Shown piece by piece: positions 1-10,892 of a stretch of DNA of 64,000 bases; the first letter of the stretch is position 1, and each line of letters opens with the position of its first letter. The stretch is from positions 4,216,001 through 4,280,000 of the forward strand of contig NZ_JAUSXN010000001.1 in assembly GCF_030816015.1 (NCBI RefSeq). Reading direction: 5' to 3'. The DNA is from Pedobacter sp. W3I1. Its GTDB lineage: Bacteria > Bacteroidota > Bacteroidia > Sphingobacteriales > Sphingobacteriaceae. The translations under genes and the position numbers were made by a program. Under the pieces are notes generated by a model. The model did no database searches. It was not told the origin of the DNA and was given only the letters and a program-made list of their open reading frames with translations.

Positions 1-1222
1 AGATACCTTGCTGTTTTTCAAATTTTGCATCGATAACACTAAAGCCTTTGTCAAGATTTTGTGGAGCTGAGGTCGTGGCCAAGACATTTCCGCTAAAAAC
101 CGCATCAGCATTTCTGTCGACCCAGCTTACCGGATTAGCATCTACCTTTACCAGGTTATTCGCAACCACAACTTTCTGTGGGGGCAATATCCGATCGGCA
201 TTTTTACCTGCGCCTAAAGAAAAAGGCTCTTTACATTCTACAATTGTATTTGCTGTAATATCCGCGTATTTCACCTGCCAATGGCTTACCAAAATCGGAT
301 TGGGCAGGCCATCCATTACCGATATTGCCGCTCTTAAACCAGTACCGGTTAAACCTTGCAGATAATTATTGTATACTTTGTGATGCTCGCCGATCACGCG
401 GATGCCACCTGTGTTTGCTATATTGTTCCCAATAAAAATGTTTCCATACACTTCGTTATAATTGCCATGGCGTAAGGTTAAAGTGCCTACACTTTCGAAA
501 AATAGATTATTAGAAATGGTGTTTCTGCAAGATTTGACTGAAACAATCTCAGTCTCGCCATTACAATGGGCAAAAATGTTGGCATCCACTTTTGTGAATG
601 AATCATACATAGACCAGGTGCTTGTGCCGATCCGGATGGTTTCGCCACCATTTCCTCCTATATCAGGCCTCGGACCAAAATAATTATGGTCTATCTGGTG
701 ATAATTAGGTTTATTTGAAAGCCAGACGACTAAAGTAGGTGCCTGATTGGTTTTACCTTCAAAATAACAATGATCTACCCTGTTATGATCGCCATACAGC
801 GAAGCAAATGTATATTCTGTAGCCTTATCAAGCGGATTGTAACCGATAACCGATGAATTTGTTAAACGGCAATTAGCCGACTGCTCAGAAAATACAATCA
901 CATCTTCTCCTTTTGTAAAACCATTTTTAAAAGATACGCCATCTGTGATTAGCCATGTTCCATCAATTTTTAGCGATGATGCACCCGTAAAGAATACTTT
1001 TCCACCCTCCTCTGCGCTTAGCGTAATGGGCTTTTGCTGCGTGCCATTACCTTTAAAAAGCAGTTGTTGATTTGTCCATTCGCCATTTTTAAGGATTACC
1101 TTATCCCCCGGTAAAAGGTTTAAAGCAGCCAACTCAGCTGCCGAGCTTATTTTGTAATCTTTTGCAGATCCGTAGATCGAACAAGCAATGAGGATACCTG
1201 TTAGGTAAAAATTCAGTTTCAT
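1..1222 (-). CDS. PL6-family polysaccharide lyase (chondroitinase-B/alginate-lyase-like), C-terminus outside window
   Basis: No ORF call is needed here: translation of the minus strand from ATG at 1222 stays open to the window edge (407 codons seen). It has an N-terminal export signal (possible lipobox LIAC at residues 11-14, or signal-peptidase-I cleavage after GSA). A right-handed beta-helix follows, with the PL6 hallmarks: Asn214, Glu223 and Glu225 in CNGETEIVSVKS, Lys230, and Arg251 in RHGN. By homology to chondroitinase B these are the calcium ligands, the general base (Lys) and the acid (Arg). Such enzymes cleave uronic-acid-containing chains (alginate, dermatan) by beta-elimination in the periplasm or at the cell surface. 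It lies 35 bp downstream of the GH88 gene, which would take the unsaturated products. Substrate cannot be decided from sequence alone. Confidence 0.88.
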   Translation of the reverse strand, partial: MKLNFYLTGILIACSIYGSAKDYKISSAAELAALNLLPGDKVILKNGEWTNQQLLFKGNGTQQKPITLSAEEGGKVFFTGASSLKIDGTWLITDGVSFKNGFTKGEDVIVFSEQSANCRLTNSSVIGYNPLDKATEYTFASLYGDHNRVDHCYFEGKTNQAPTLVVWLSNKPNYHQIDHNYFGPRPDIGGNGGETIRIGTSTWSMYDSFTKVDANIFAHCNGETEIVSVKSCRNTISNNLFFESVGTLTLRHGNYNEVYGNIFIGNNIANTGGIRVIGEHHKVYNNYLQGLTGTGLRAAISVMDGLPNPILVSHWQVKYADITANTIVECKEPFSLGAGKNADRILPPQKVVVANNLVKVDANPVSWVDRNADAVFSGNVLATTSAPQNLDKGFSVIDAKFEKQQGI

Positions 1223-1257
1223 ATCTTTGGTTAGTTATTTCAATAATTAGCGTTCTG

Positions 1258-2451
1258 CTACTTTTTATAGTTTTTATACCTCAGCAACGCTTCTAAATAA
1301 TAATAATCGGCATAGCTCAGTGGTACATCAACTTCACTATTTGAGGGCTTTGAACCTGTGCTGTGCAATAAAATAAAACCTTTAGCTGTTCCTATCGGCG
1401 CAGCAAAAGCAGTACTTAAACTTTTTAAAATCTGATTTGCCTTTTGGTAGTAATTATTGCTATTCTTGCTGTATCTGCTTAATTCATACAAACCAGAAGC
1501 CATAACCGCTGCAGCAGATGCGTCTCTTGGTTCATTGGGAATTTGAGGGGCATCGAAATCCCAGTAAGGCACCAGATCTTTAGGCATATTTGGATGAGCA
1601 AAAATAAACCTGGCAATATTTTCCGCCTGTTTTAAATAGGCTGGATTTTTGGTGTACCGGTAACATAAGGTGTAACCATATAAAGCCCAGGCCTGCCCGC
1701 GTGCCCAGGCAGATGAGTTACGATAGCCCTGGTGAGTGGTTTTCTTGATTACCTTACCTGTTTCAGGATCATACTCTACCACATGATAAGAACTAAAATC
1801 TTCGCGGAAATGATTTTTCATGGTGGTGTTGGCATGGCTAACCGCAATTTTATGGAAGGCTGAATCTCCGGTTAATTTAGTTGCTTCGAATAACAGTTCC
1901 AGATTCATCATGTTATCGATAATCACAGGGTTAACCCATTTATCCCTGCTATGGTCCCAGGACAGGATTACTCCTGTTTTAGGATTAAAGCGGGTTGCCA
2001 AAGTTTTTGCTGCCGCGATAATAACCGCTTTATCATGTACATTTCCGGTTAAGCGGAAAGCATTACCTACACTACAAAAAACCTTAAAGCCCATATCATG
2101 CGTAGTGGCATTGTCTTTTTCTTTTTCTATAAATGAGGTAAAAGCCCTTGCTTCAGCGCGCCATTGGTCGGTTTTGTAGTATTCATCCAGATACCAAAGT
2201 ACACCCGGAAAAAATCCACTTGTCCAATCTCTGCTCGCCACTAGTTTAAGCGCACCATGATCTAATGTTCGTGGAGAAACCTGCTCAGGTTTGCTGGCGT
2301 CGGCCGATTTTTTTATTTCCTGTAACATCAAACGGCTTTGGGTAGCAGCTTGCTGGAACGCTTTTTTAACATTTACATCCTGGGCAAAAACAGGGCTTTG
2401 CAGGAACAGTAAAATAATTGCTGGAATAAGGTAGCTAACTTTTATCATCAT
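1258..2451 (-). CDS. GH88 unsaturated glucuronyl hydrolase
   Basis: 397 residues with a Sec signal peptide (about 1-24, ending FAQ). The (alpha/alpha)6-barrel signature DWTSGFFPGVLWYLDEY is near residues 75-91. The two catalytic-type aspartates are visible: Asp119 in THDMGF and Asp179 in VIIDNMM. Their spacing of 60 is close to the 61 of the characterised Bacillus enzyme (Asp88/Asp149). GH88 enzymes hydrate and release the 4,5-unsaturated uronic acid left at the non-reducing end by polysaccharide lyases. This fits the PL6 gene directly downstream and the lyase-like lipoprotein at 14268. It is probably periplasmic. The start could be either of the two adjacent ATG codons (2451 or 2448). It lies in the same run as GH31 upstream (87-bp gap). 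Confidence 0.93.
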   Translation of the reverse strand: MMIKVSYLIPAIILLFLQSPVFAQDVNVKKAFQQAATQSRLMLQEIKKSADASKPEQVSPRTLDHGALKLVASRDWTSGFFPGVLWYLDEYYKTDQWRAEARAFTSFIEKEKDNATTHDMGFKVFCSVGNAFRLTGNVHDKAVIIAAAKTLATRFNPKTGVILSWDHSRDKWVNPVIIDNMMNLELLFEATKLTGDSAFHKIAVSHANTTMKNHFREDFSSYHVVEYDPETGKVIKKTTHQGYRNSSAWARGQAWALYGYTLCYRYTKNPAYLKQAENIARFIFAHPNMPKDLVPYWDFDAPQIPNEPRDASAAAVMASGLYELSRYSKNSNNYYQKANQILKSLSTAFAAPIGTAKGFILLHSTGSKPSNSEVDVPLSYADYYYLEALLRYKNYKK

Positions 2452-2538
2452 TGGTTTATAGGGATTAACTGAACTTCCAGCAATTTCATTAACTCATTTT
2501 TTAAAATATACTCCGGACTGATAATCTTCATTCTCATA

Positions 2539-4689
2539 TTACTTTGTCATAAAGGTGAAACTTACTTTACCAATGGTATTTGGTTTTCCTTTTTCGGGTG
2601 TAGAAATACTTCCCTTTAAGTGGCCGTTTTTCAATCGTTCAACTTTAATTTTTCTCCAGGTAAAAGCTCCTTTTTCGAAATCAAAAGTCTCCCCATCATC
2701 GTCATACAAATTATATTCACTGGCTTTTTCGCCGTAGTGACGGATTTCGAGATCTACTTTTGCACCTAATTTAGGGGAGTGAAGTAAGGCTGGCATTAAG
2801 GGAATTATTCCACCATCTTTAACGTAAACAGGTATTTTATCCAAGCCAGGGCTTACGGTAATAACCTGTCCATCGCCAACAAAAGCACCGGTATAAAAAT
2901 CATACCACCTGCCTTTGGGCAAAATCACTTTGCGTTCCGTTTGCCCGGTAAACATTGGTGCAACAAGCAAATATTCGCCTGCCATATATTGATCTTTAAT
3001 CTCTTTAGAAACAGCTTCTGCATAGGGATTCTCTTCTAAATTATCATTGGCTTTTTTCTCTACTTTTGCCTCCTGTGTAAATCCTTCCTCTAAATTCATT
3101 CCCCTAAAAGGCGGTATACCTTCAAAATGGTATTTTGCCGATTCGCTATACCAATACGGCATCATTCTCATCCTTAATAAAGCATATTCCTTTACCTGCC
3201 TTGCTACATCGGGGTAAGTCCAGGGTTTTGTTCCACTTGCCCAGGCATTAATCATGGCCATCGGCGAGAAAACATTCGATTGGAACCTCCTTAGCCACTC
3301 CTCTCCTGTTTTAGAAGCCCTCACCTCTGGTGTCCACAGTACGCCTGCATAACCACTGTTAATGAGTGCGGTAACAAAGTCTTCATGGTTATAATAATCG
3401 TTATAAATTACATAAGGAAAAGAAGTTCCGCCTCCGTTTGATGCCCTAACCAAACCATAGGTACGTTTATTACTGTTTTTGAACATTTCTGCCGAATAAC
3501 GCTGCATTAACAGCCCATAAGTTTGGCGCATCTGCTCAGCGCTTGTACCCGAAGGAAAAGTAGCTACATCAGGCCACAAATAATAATCATATCCGTCAAC
3601 CTCATCAATTTTATATCCACTTATCCCGATTGCTACCTGGTCTTTTTGCAGCTGATCAAAGAAAAGCTGCCGTGCTTTTGGTAAAGTAAAATCGGGTACT
3701 GCGCCCAACCATACGGTATGCGAGCCTGTTAGCGGTCTAATTTCTTTATAAAAAGGTGCGTCTGGCGATACATAAGGATTAATCCAAAGATTTAACCTGA
3801 TGCCTTTGGCCAGCATGCTTTTCACAAAACCGGCAGGCTCGGCAAACCTGTTTTTATCCCATGAAAAAGTGCCCGGATAAGCTTTACTTTGCCAACCAGG
3901 CTCCAGGCCGACAAAATCTAAGGGATAGCCCTTTTCTTCAAAACTATTGACCTCGTTTTCTACGTCGGCAGCAGTTGAACGCGTCATTACCCTTTGTGTA
4001 AAACCAAGCCCCCAGCGTGGTGGCAAATACCCGCCGCCGTTAAATAAATTATACCTTTTAATTGCATCTAAAGGTTTTGGGCCAGCAAAAACGTAAATTT
4101 CTACGCCTGCTGCCGGGACTAAAATTTCAACTTCGTCGCCATTATTGCGTGATGACCAGCTTTTATCGGCATTTCTGTCTTTTGGTAGCGGGAAATTTTT
4201 GCTGTCTTTCCTCATTCCGGTACCCGCCCATACTTTAATGTACCTTGCCGAGTTGATAAAAACGCCATATCCATTAGATGAAACATAAAAAGGCACCGGA
4301 GCGTGCGTTCTGCCATTATCTTTTCCGCCATAATGGTCTACATGTAGTTCCAAAATCTTCCCCCGCTGGTGTATGGTCTGGAAATTTAGTCCGAAACCAT
4401 ATAACTGCTCGCTTTTATCAAGTGGGATTCTTAAATAAGTTTTACCATCGTTAAGCTGGGCTGTTATGGCTTGATCAGAAAAAGGGAATGTCGCCTGACC
4501 TAATTTATTTAATGATTCGTGATTGGGTTTAGCACCCGAAGCTTTTAAAAGATCATAAACCTCTGGCGCACCAAATACACCTTTCCACACTCCGGGCTCT
4601 ACTGGTGTCCAGGTGATTTCCTGGGCTTTTAAACCAAGATGCAGGTGAAGAAGAAGCAGAGCAAAAAATGACAATTTTAGCAATTTCAT
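2539..4689 (-). CDS. GH31 family alpha-glycosidase
   Basis: I place the start at ATG 4689 rather than the upstream in-frame ATG at 4716, because a signal peptide (residues 1-22, ending LKAQ) begins exactly there. This gives 716 residues. GH31 layout: N-terminal beta-sandwich (about 25-200), (beta/alpha)8 barrel (about 220-560), distal beta-sandwiches. The probable nucleophile is Asp362 in GYKIDEVDGY. The barrel also contains the LNLWINPY strand and the YNDYYNHEDF and GVLWTPEVR segments. GH31 covers alpha-glucosidases, alpha-xylosidases and also alpha-galactosidases described from related Sphingobacteriaceae, so the sugar specificity is left open. It follows the SusCD-lipoprotein genes and precedes GH88, so it is part of the locus's degradative set. 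Confidence 0.87.
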   Translation of the reverse strand: MKLLKLSFFALLLLHLHLGLKAQEITWTPVEPGVWKGVFGAPEVYDLLKASGAKPNHESLNKLGQATFPFSDQAITAQLNDGKTYLRIPLDKSEQLYGFGLNFQTIHQRGKILELHVDHYGGKDNGRTHAPVPFYVSSNGYGVFINSARYIKVWAGTGMRKDSKNFPLPKDRNADKSWSSRNNGDEVEILVPAAGVEIYVFAGPKPLDAIKRYNLFNGGGYLPPRWGLGFTQRVMTRSTAADVENEVNSFEEKGYPLDFVGLEPGWQSKAYPGTFSWDKNRFAEPAGFVKSMLAKGIRLNLWINPYVSPDAPFYKEIRPLTGSHTVWLGAVPDFTLPKARQLFFDQLQKDQVAIGISGYKIDEVDGYDYYLWPDVATFPSGTSAEQMRQTYGLLMQRYSAEMFKNSNKRTYGLVRASNGGGTSFPYVIYNDYYNHEDFVTALINSGYAGVLWTPEVRASKTGEEWLRRFQSNVFSPMAMINAWASGTKPWTYPDVARQVKEYALLRMRMMPYWYSESAKYHFEGIPPFRGMNLEEGFTQEAKVEKKANDNLEENPYAEAVSKEIKDQYMAGEYLLVAPMFTGQTERKVILPKGRWYDFYTGAFVGDGQVITVSPGLDKIPVYVKDGGIIPLMPALLHSPKLGAKVDLEIRHYGEKASEYNLYDDDGETFDFEKGAFTWRKIKVERLKNGHLKGSISTPEKGKPNTIGKVSFTFMTK

Positions 4690-4802
4690 AGGAATTTTGT
4701 TGGCAAATACGGGCAAATGGGTACTTAACTATGTTTACATTCTTTTACTATGTAGAAAATACAGTAAAAACCGGGCAATCTTATTATTCCCGGTTTTATA
4801 GA

Positions 4803-5588
4803 TTACAATGAAGGTGCCAGCGATGCTCCAAAAACGTGAACAACACCGTTGGTCGTGATATAACCCGCACTCCGGTCATTGGTTCTGTTGTTATGTACAA
4901 TTGGTGCCTGGTCGCTGTTATTTAGAATTTTTAAATAAAAAATTCCATTTTCATCAAAGCCTTTGCCATTATTGGCATAACCCAACATTGATGATTTGGA
5001 TAAGACCGCGTTTGCCGGCAAAATTGATTTTACAGGCACATTATTGGCATTGAGATTATCAAAATTATACTTGCCCTGACCAATCAGATATAAGAAATAA
5101 TTCTTTACATCTTCTTTAGGATAATCGCTCCATTTGGTTGCGGGCTTCGTTATGGGCACGCCAGTAGTGGGATTAATACCCGTAACAATTGGGTAATCGA
5201 ACCATAAACCTGCTGTTGGTATGTTACTGGTGGTCACTGTTACGCCATTGGTTGTTTTTGTTGGTAATACCCTAACGCTAAGATTATGCAGAAAAAGGAA
5301 GGTACGGTCACTTTTCTCGTATTCTGCAAGGTCAATACCCGCATAATCTAAGCCTAGTTTCATATACTTAAAAACGGTATCTGTCGGATCGTTCGCCATA
5401 CCGGTACCGGCTGCCCTGTCTTCCAGAAACTTACGTGCCGATACCCCGATGTTGGGATCAAGCGTTTTCTTCACGTAATCATAATCCTTCTGACGGTCCA
5501 AACCGAACATTTTTCCGCAGCCGCTTTGGCTCATCGCGATCAGAATCAATAAGATTGAAGGCAATATTCTATTTTTAAAAACTTTCAT
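4803..5588 (-). CDS. SusCD-associated surface lipoprotein, fasciclin (FAS1)-like
   Basis: 261 residues when started at ATG 5588 (ATG 5594 is also possible; the longer in-frame start at 5612 adds residues before the signal peptide). A hydrophobic signal runs into a lipobox ending SQSGC. The C-terminal end, AGYITTNGVVHVFGASLAPS, matches the closing strand of FAS1 domains (I..NGVVHV...L.P). The rest is less conserved, so the FAS1 call is tentative. Lipoproteins directly behind SusD usually sit on the cell surface and bind glycan, and a similar lipoprotein begins after the second SusD (63894). The gap to SusD is 55 bp, consistent with one operon. Confidence 0.7.
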   Translation of the reverse strand: MKVFKNRILPSILLILIAMSQSGCGKMFGLDRQKDYDYVKKTLDPNIGVSARKFLEDRAAGTGMANDPTDTVFKYMKLGLDYAGIDLAEYEKSDRTFLFLHNLSVRVLPTKTTNGVTVTTSNIPTAGLWFDYPIVTGINPTTGVPITKPATKWSDYPKEDVKNYFLYLIGQGKYNFDNLNANNVPVKSILPANAVLSKSSMLGYANNGKGFDENGIFYLKILNNSDQAPIVHNNRTNDRSAGYITTNGVVHVFGASLAPSL

Positions 5589-5643
5589 TTCCATATCATT
5601 TAAAGCCCGCAACTTTAGGCAGGCCTATGTTAAAAATTAACCA

Positions 5644-7203
5644 TTACTCGCCATAACCAGGATTCTGTACCAGTTTTTTATTAGAATTCATTACTGCCCT
5701 GCTCAATGGCCAATAAGAACGGCGCACATCTGTAAAACCAACTATATCGGTATTACCATTTCTAACCTGACGGTCTTTGAGCACTGGATCCATAACTTCT
5801 TTCACTTTGTTTGTTCTTACCAGGTCGAACCAGCGTTTACCTTCGCCGATGAGTTCATACTGGCGCTCTTCTAAAATTGCGTTCTCCATTGCTGCTTTAG
5901 CATTTACCTTAACATCGGTGGCCAGGTACTGATCTACATTGGCTCTTTTTCTCACAAAATTTAAATATTTAAGGGCATTCGGCAAATCGTTGTTTCCGTT
6001 GAGCGCCTCGGCATAGAGCAAATAAATATCAGATAACCTGTACATTGGCAAATAAACAGCCGTATTCTGGTTGTAATACAGGTTTAACTCTGTGGTAGGT
6101 ATTGCCCCAACAGGGTTTGATGGACTTGGATAAAATTTCAGGAAGCGATCGCGGTTGTTGAGCGCCGGATTTGTAACCGCATATACATCCAGTGTTTGTT
6201 TAGGCCTGATATCGTTAGTATGAACAGGTTGAGTTTGAGGCAGAAAGTAACTGGCATATAAAAGCGGATCGACCTGCATCTGTCTGTTATTGGGCGAATA
6301 AGATATCTGCATACAGGCACAACTGTTTGTGGTAAAATCCCAGTGGATAGACCAAATGGTTTCTACGCTCGCAGCAGGAGCGGTAAATATACTTTTCCAG
6401 CTGGCCGTGGGTTCCAGGTTTGCATCAGATGTACCCGTATAGAGTGCTCCTTTAGGATTTCTGGCCTTAAACAGGTTATTGATCCAAAGAATGGCATTTG
6501 TATAGTCTTTTTTCCACATATAGGCATCTGCAAGGGCTGCACAAATCGCACCTTCATTCATGTAATAAACCGATGCATTCTGATTTTTAACGGTGAGGTC
6601 GTAAGCTGTTTTTAAATCTTTGATGATTACCTCATCTAAAATCTGCGCGGCCTTGGTCCGTTCCCGTTCTGCAGCAACCTGGCTATCTTCGTAAGGTTCT
6701 AACCAAACAGGTGCATCGCCCCAAACCCTCACGAGGTAAAAGTAAGAAATTGCTCTTATGGCATAAGATTGTGCAAGGTTTGCATTGACAACAGCCTGGG
6801 TAACATTATTATCTAAAGCGGGCACCCCTGGTATATATTTGATGTTGCTGTTCGCCCTGGCGATTACGGTATACAGTCTTGACCAATCTGCATATGGATT
6901 ATCGGTGGTAAGGGCGTTTAGTGCAATCTCTGTGGTGTAAGTATTGGTATAGGAAAGAAAACGGTCAAAATTATCAGCCCTGAACTCGCCCCAATAATGG
7001 TAGCGGTCGTTAAACTGCGATTCGCCCACCATAGTGAGCTGAAAGGCAGAATACATCCCTGCCATAGCCGCATCAATATCATATTTAGATTTATAGAATT
7101 TATCGCTCGACACCTGAGAAACAGGCGCCTCTGTAAGAAATTTTTTGCAACTGCCCATAGTGAGCAATAGCATGAAAATACAGGTATATTTTATTGTTTT
7201 CAT
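5644..7203 (-). CDS. SusD/RagB-family nutrient-binding lipoprotein
   Basis: 519 residues. The lipobox ends at Cys19 (TMGSC), immediately followed by KKFLTEAPVSQVSSDKFYKS, a standard SusD N-terminus. TPR-like helices and the typical C-terminal segment ILEERQYELIGEGKRWFDLVR (conserved E-R-x-x-E-x-x-x-E-G-x-R-x-x-D-L-x-R pattern) are present, and it ends with the usual tail in NPGYG. SusD caps the SusC barrel and binds oligosaccharide at the outer face. It starts 8 bp after the SusC stop codon, so the two are co-transcribed. Because the upstream SusC frame is broken, this gene may be orphaned functionally, or translated from its own site. Confidence 0.95.
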   Translation of the reverse strand: MKTIKYTCIFMLLLTMGSCKKFLTEAPVSQVSSDKFYKSKYDIDAAMAGMYSAFQLTMVGESQFNDRYHYWGEFRADNFDRFLSYTNTYTTEIALNALTTDNPYADWSRLYTVIARANSNIKYIPGVPALDNNVTQAVVNANLAQSYAIRAISYFYLVRVWGDAPVWLEPYEDSQVAAERERTKAAQILDEVIIKDLKTAYDLTVKNQNASVYYMNEGAICAALADAYMWKKDYTNAILWINNLFKARNPKGALYTGTSDANLEPTASWKSIFTAPAASVETIWSIHWDFTTNSCACMQISYSPNNRQMQVDPLLYASYFLPQTQPVHTNDIRPKQTLDVYAVTNPALNNRDRFLKFYPSPSNPVGAIPTTELNLYYNQNTAVYLPMYRLSDIYLLYAEALNGNNDLPNALKYLNFVRKRANVDQYLATDVKVNAKAAMENAILEERQYELIGEGKRWFDLVRTNKVKEVMDPVLKDRQVRNGNTDIVGFTDVRRSYWPLSRAVMNSNKKLVQNPGYGE

Positions 7204-7211
7204 ATTGCTAA

Positions 7212-10200
7212 TTATAAACTGATGTTTAAACCAAACCCAAGTTCTCTTCTTTTCGGGTATTTCCCGGTGTCATCGCCAGGGGTTAATGGGTTAGAAGTGC
7301 TAAATTCAGGATCGTAGCCTTTATAGTTTGTCCAGGTTAATAAATTCGTACCGTATATAAATGCCGTTATCCCTTTGAGATACACCCGTTTTGTAAGGGC
7401 TGGATCCATACTATAGGCAAATCTCATACTGGCAAGCCTGATAAAAGAACGGCTTTCCAGATAGGCACTGTTGCCGTTTGCTTTTAAATTCCCTCTCGAA
7501 GGTCTGTTTGGATAGTAGGGATATTTTGCAATATCTCCGGGTTTTTGCCATGAGTTGTACAGCACATCTGGATTACCAGGACCGGTATTGGATGGATTAT
7601 TTGCATTATACAACAGGCTATTGTAAATGTCTCCTCCTATCGATGCATTGAACAGCACATTCAGAGAAAATCTTTTGTAGTTAAATGTATTGCCAAAACC
7701 GATATTGAACTTAGGTTGGGCATTACCAATCACATGGCGGTCGCCATCATCGATCAAACTGTCTCTTTTAATGTTTGCCCATTCGGTATCTCCGCCAACA
7801 AGTTTACCTGAAGGATCGTACAGGTTATGAACCGTTCCACTGTAAGGCTGTCCGTTGAAAGTGTACTGAGCTTTTCCGTTTACATACAAAGGTTTGTTAT
7901 CGGCACCCAATACCACGGTTAATTTATCCCAGCTGTCATTATAGGCATTAGATTCGTTCCATTGATAAACACCCAGGTTTTTCCAGCCATAAAAATCTCC
8001 GATTTTGCCACCTTCCTGAACATACCATTTGTTACCTGCAATAAATGGAACACCGCCTGCCAGCTCCTTAATTGTACCTCTTTCGAAATAAATATTTGCA
8101 TCTATGTTCCATGAAAAATTCTTTTTAGAAATTGGTGTACCGGAAACGGTGAATTCGATCCCTTTGTTAACAATAGAACCAAGGTTAACAATAACCGTTG
8201 AAAAGCCCGTTTCTTTAACTAGCTGTCGCTGATATAACAGGTCTTTCGATTCCTTTTCATAAAGTTCGCCGGTGAAGTTCAATCTTCCTTTCAAAAAGGT
8301 AAGATCCAACCCCAGGTTTTTCTGGATTCCTGTTTCCCATTTAATCAGGCTGTTGCCTATCGTGGTATTATAGGCTGCCCCACCTATCCCATTATAATTT
8401 CCCTCGAACTGTACTTTTGTAATTGCGCCATAATCCTCGATCTGATCATTACCAACCCGTCCATAACTTGCACGGATTTTGGCATCATCAAGAAATGTTT
8501 TAGACCAGTCCATAAATTTTTCTGCAGAAAAACGCCAGGCCATCGATCCTGAATAAAAGGATCCACGTTTGTTCTCCGGGCCGAAACGGGAAGAACCATC
8601 ATTGCGGTATACCGCACTTGCATAATACCTGCTCTTATAATCATAATTTACGCGAGCAAAAATAGCCTGGTTGGTATTGGCCGTACCGGTAGTATAAGTT
8701 TTCGACCCCGTAAGATAGGCTGGCAGCGTAACGGTGATCTCCTCACTTGCTGAATTTAGGTACTCCAGATGAAATACGCTCTGCGTTCTACGGATGGCAT
8801 TTGCCCCCAATGTTGCACTCAAGGTATGGTCTTTAAACTTCTGGTTGTAGTTAAAATAGGTTTGTGCTTCGTATCTGAAATTTTTGGTCAGTTCATTTAT
8901 ACCGTTGTTTGTATTGCGGTTTGGACTTACATAACGTGGTGCAAAAAACGTATACTGTGGATTTTCATAAGCCAGGTTAAAAAGTGTAGTCCATTTAATA
9001 TGCTTGGTGATATCAAAATCCAACTGGTTGTTGATCTGTGCCGAATAGGTTTCGGTTTTATTGATTTCGTACATCGCATTTGCAACAGGGTTTCGCTTCG
9101 AGGCGATGTAACTTGTTAATGCCCCATCAGGATAATAAATCAGTGAGTTTGCCGGCCTGTCGAAAATAACATTTACCGTTCTCGCGATGGGTATTTCATT
9201 CTTGGTTTGATAATAGAGCGAAAAATTGGAAGTATACTTAAGTTTTGGCAGTGCCTGATAAGAGATATTCAACCTGGTTTGAAGTGATTTGGCAAAACTG
9301 TTGATCACAATAGATTTATCGTCGATATAATTAACGCTTGAATAATAGTTGAAGGTTTTAGAAGCTCCTGCCAAACTCGCATTTACCTGGTTGCGCTGAC
9401 CGGTATTACCCAACAACAGATCCTGGAGGTCATTATCTGAATTAAAAGAAACGTTTAATGAATCCGTATTTGAGCCCGCGGTGATCAAATCCTCCGTTCT
9501 GTAACCTTCTAAAAGCCCTAACCTCCTCAGAGTTGCTCTGCGGGAGTTTATGTGCAAGTTTGCCAAACAGATGTGTGTACTGCACATCCACCCTGGGCTT
9601 ACCCTCAACACCTTTTTTTGTTGTAATTAAAATTACACCATTTGCGGCCTGTGCACCATAAATAGAAGCAGAAGCTGCATCTTTCAAAATTTCAATGCCT
9701 GCAATATCCAATGGATTAATGTTTCTGCCATTGTCTGTAATTACACCATCAACCACGTAAAGCGGGCCTGCACCACCGTTTAAGGTCGTAACCCCTCTAA
9801 TCTGAACGGTTCCCTCTCCGCCAGGGCCGCCATCGGTAGTAACAGTTACCCCTGATGCTTTTCCCTGCAGTGCGTTCAACAGATCTACTGGTTGTCGCTC
9901 CTGAATATCTTTGGCCGAAACAGAAGAAACCGCAGAACTTAGGTCGCTTCTTTTAACTTTACCGCCAAAACCGATTACAACCACATCGTCTAGCGCGCTT
10001 GACGCATCTTCCAGCACAACATTCATTGCGCCGTCGCCAACCTTCCTTTCCATAGTGGTATAGCCAATCATGTTAAACTGAAGAATGGCGTTCGGGGCTA
10101 CCGAAATAGTAAATTTACCATTATTATCAGTCGATACGCCACCGGTTTGATCTTTTACCCTAACCGTTACACCTGGCAGGGCTGCACCACTACGGTCTTT

Positions 10201-10332
10201 TACGGTTCCTGACACCTTAGTTTGCCCCTGAGCAAAAACACCAGTATTGATCAAAGTCAGCAAACATGCAAATACTGCTACTTTCAGCAGAATGCGATGC
10301 GCAGAGAAAAATCTTGTAAATTTTCTTTTCAT
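7212..10332 (-). pseudogene. SusC/RagA-family TonB-dependent transporter interrupted by a single frameshift
   Basis: Reading from ATG 10332, one frame encodes the signal peptide, the carboxypeptidase-like domain (KVSGTVKDRSGAALPGVTV), the TonB-box region and the plug (VDVVVIGFGG..., PLYVVDGVI, DAASASIYGAQAANGVILITTKKG). It runs to about 9442 and stops. The remaining plug and 22-strand barrel, down to LGFGLNISL, continue to 7212 in the frame one base further on. Both frames overlap between 9611 and 9442, and the join falls in about 9465-9570, between EEVRAFRR and SNTDSLNVSF. There is no long homopolymer there. The full protein would be about 1,040 residues, a normal SusC length. This may be a genuine recent mutation or a sequence error. 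SusD follows after 8 bp. Confidence 0.9.
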
Positions 10333-10892
10333 ACCGCTGAATTAAAAGTGAGTGGAAAGTGGACTGGATAGACAGGTTGATTGGCCCGATTGGTGACGTT
10401 TAACAAATTACTTGTAAAAAAACGCCAATGGTTTTCAAACCCTTGGTAATTTCTGTTACTCATACGATTTAGTTTTATATTTGGTTACTGCAATTAAAGT
10501 ATAAAACCAGAAATAGTTGATGCAAGAATTGGCGAATTAATCAACTATATTGGCAGATCGCTCATCTATGTTCAGAAATACCTTTCTGACTGGAATGGCA
10601 ATAATTATCCCCTACCAGGTATAACTAGCGCTGCAATTGAGCCGGTATTGTGCATACAAATTTAAAATCCGTTTATGGTGATGATGTCAAAATAGCTTTT
10701 AAACGGATCTGGTATAATTAATAGCTGAAAGAATTAATATAAATAACTGACAACCAAATATTTAATAAAAATTAATCTCATCAGAGAAAACTAATGAGCA
10801 TCCCATCTACAAATGGATTCTAAAATCTCAGAATGAAATCGGACAACAAAAAAATAAACTACCCCGCTTTCGGTGCTGTATGCAATGGTTGG
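10333..10892. other. Intergenic region upstream of the SusC gene
   Basis: 560 bp between the GH95 stop and the SusC start, on the side where the SusCD promoter must lie. I see no coding sequence. It contains one clear inverted repeat (listed separately). No regulator gene of the usual types (hybrid two-component, SusR, ECF sigma/anti-sigma) lies beside this locus within the window. No perfect TAnnTTTG box was found close to the start. Confidence 0.5.
10514..10547. promoter_or_regulatory. Inverted repeat, candidate operator of the SusCD operon
   Basis: Perfect 8-bp arms, TAGTTGAT and ATCAACTA, separated by 18 bp, lie about 180 bp before the SusC start. The wide spacing suits a dimeric or two-site binding protein better than a hairpin terminator. 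The function is inferred from position only. Confidence 0.3.
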
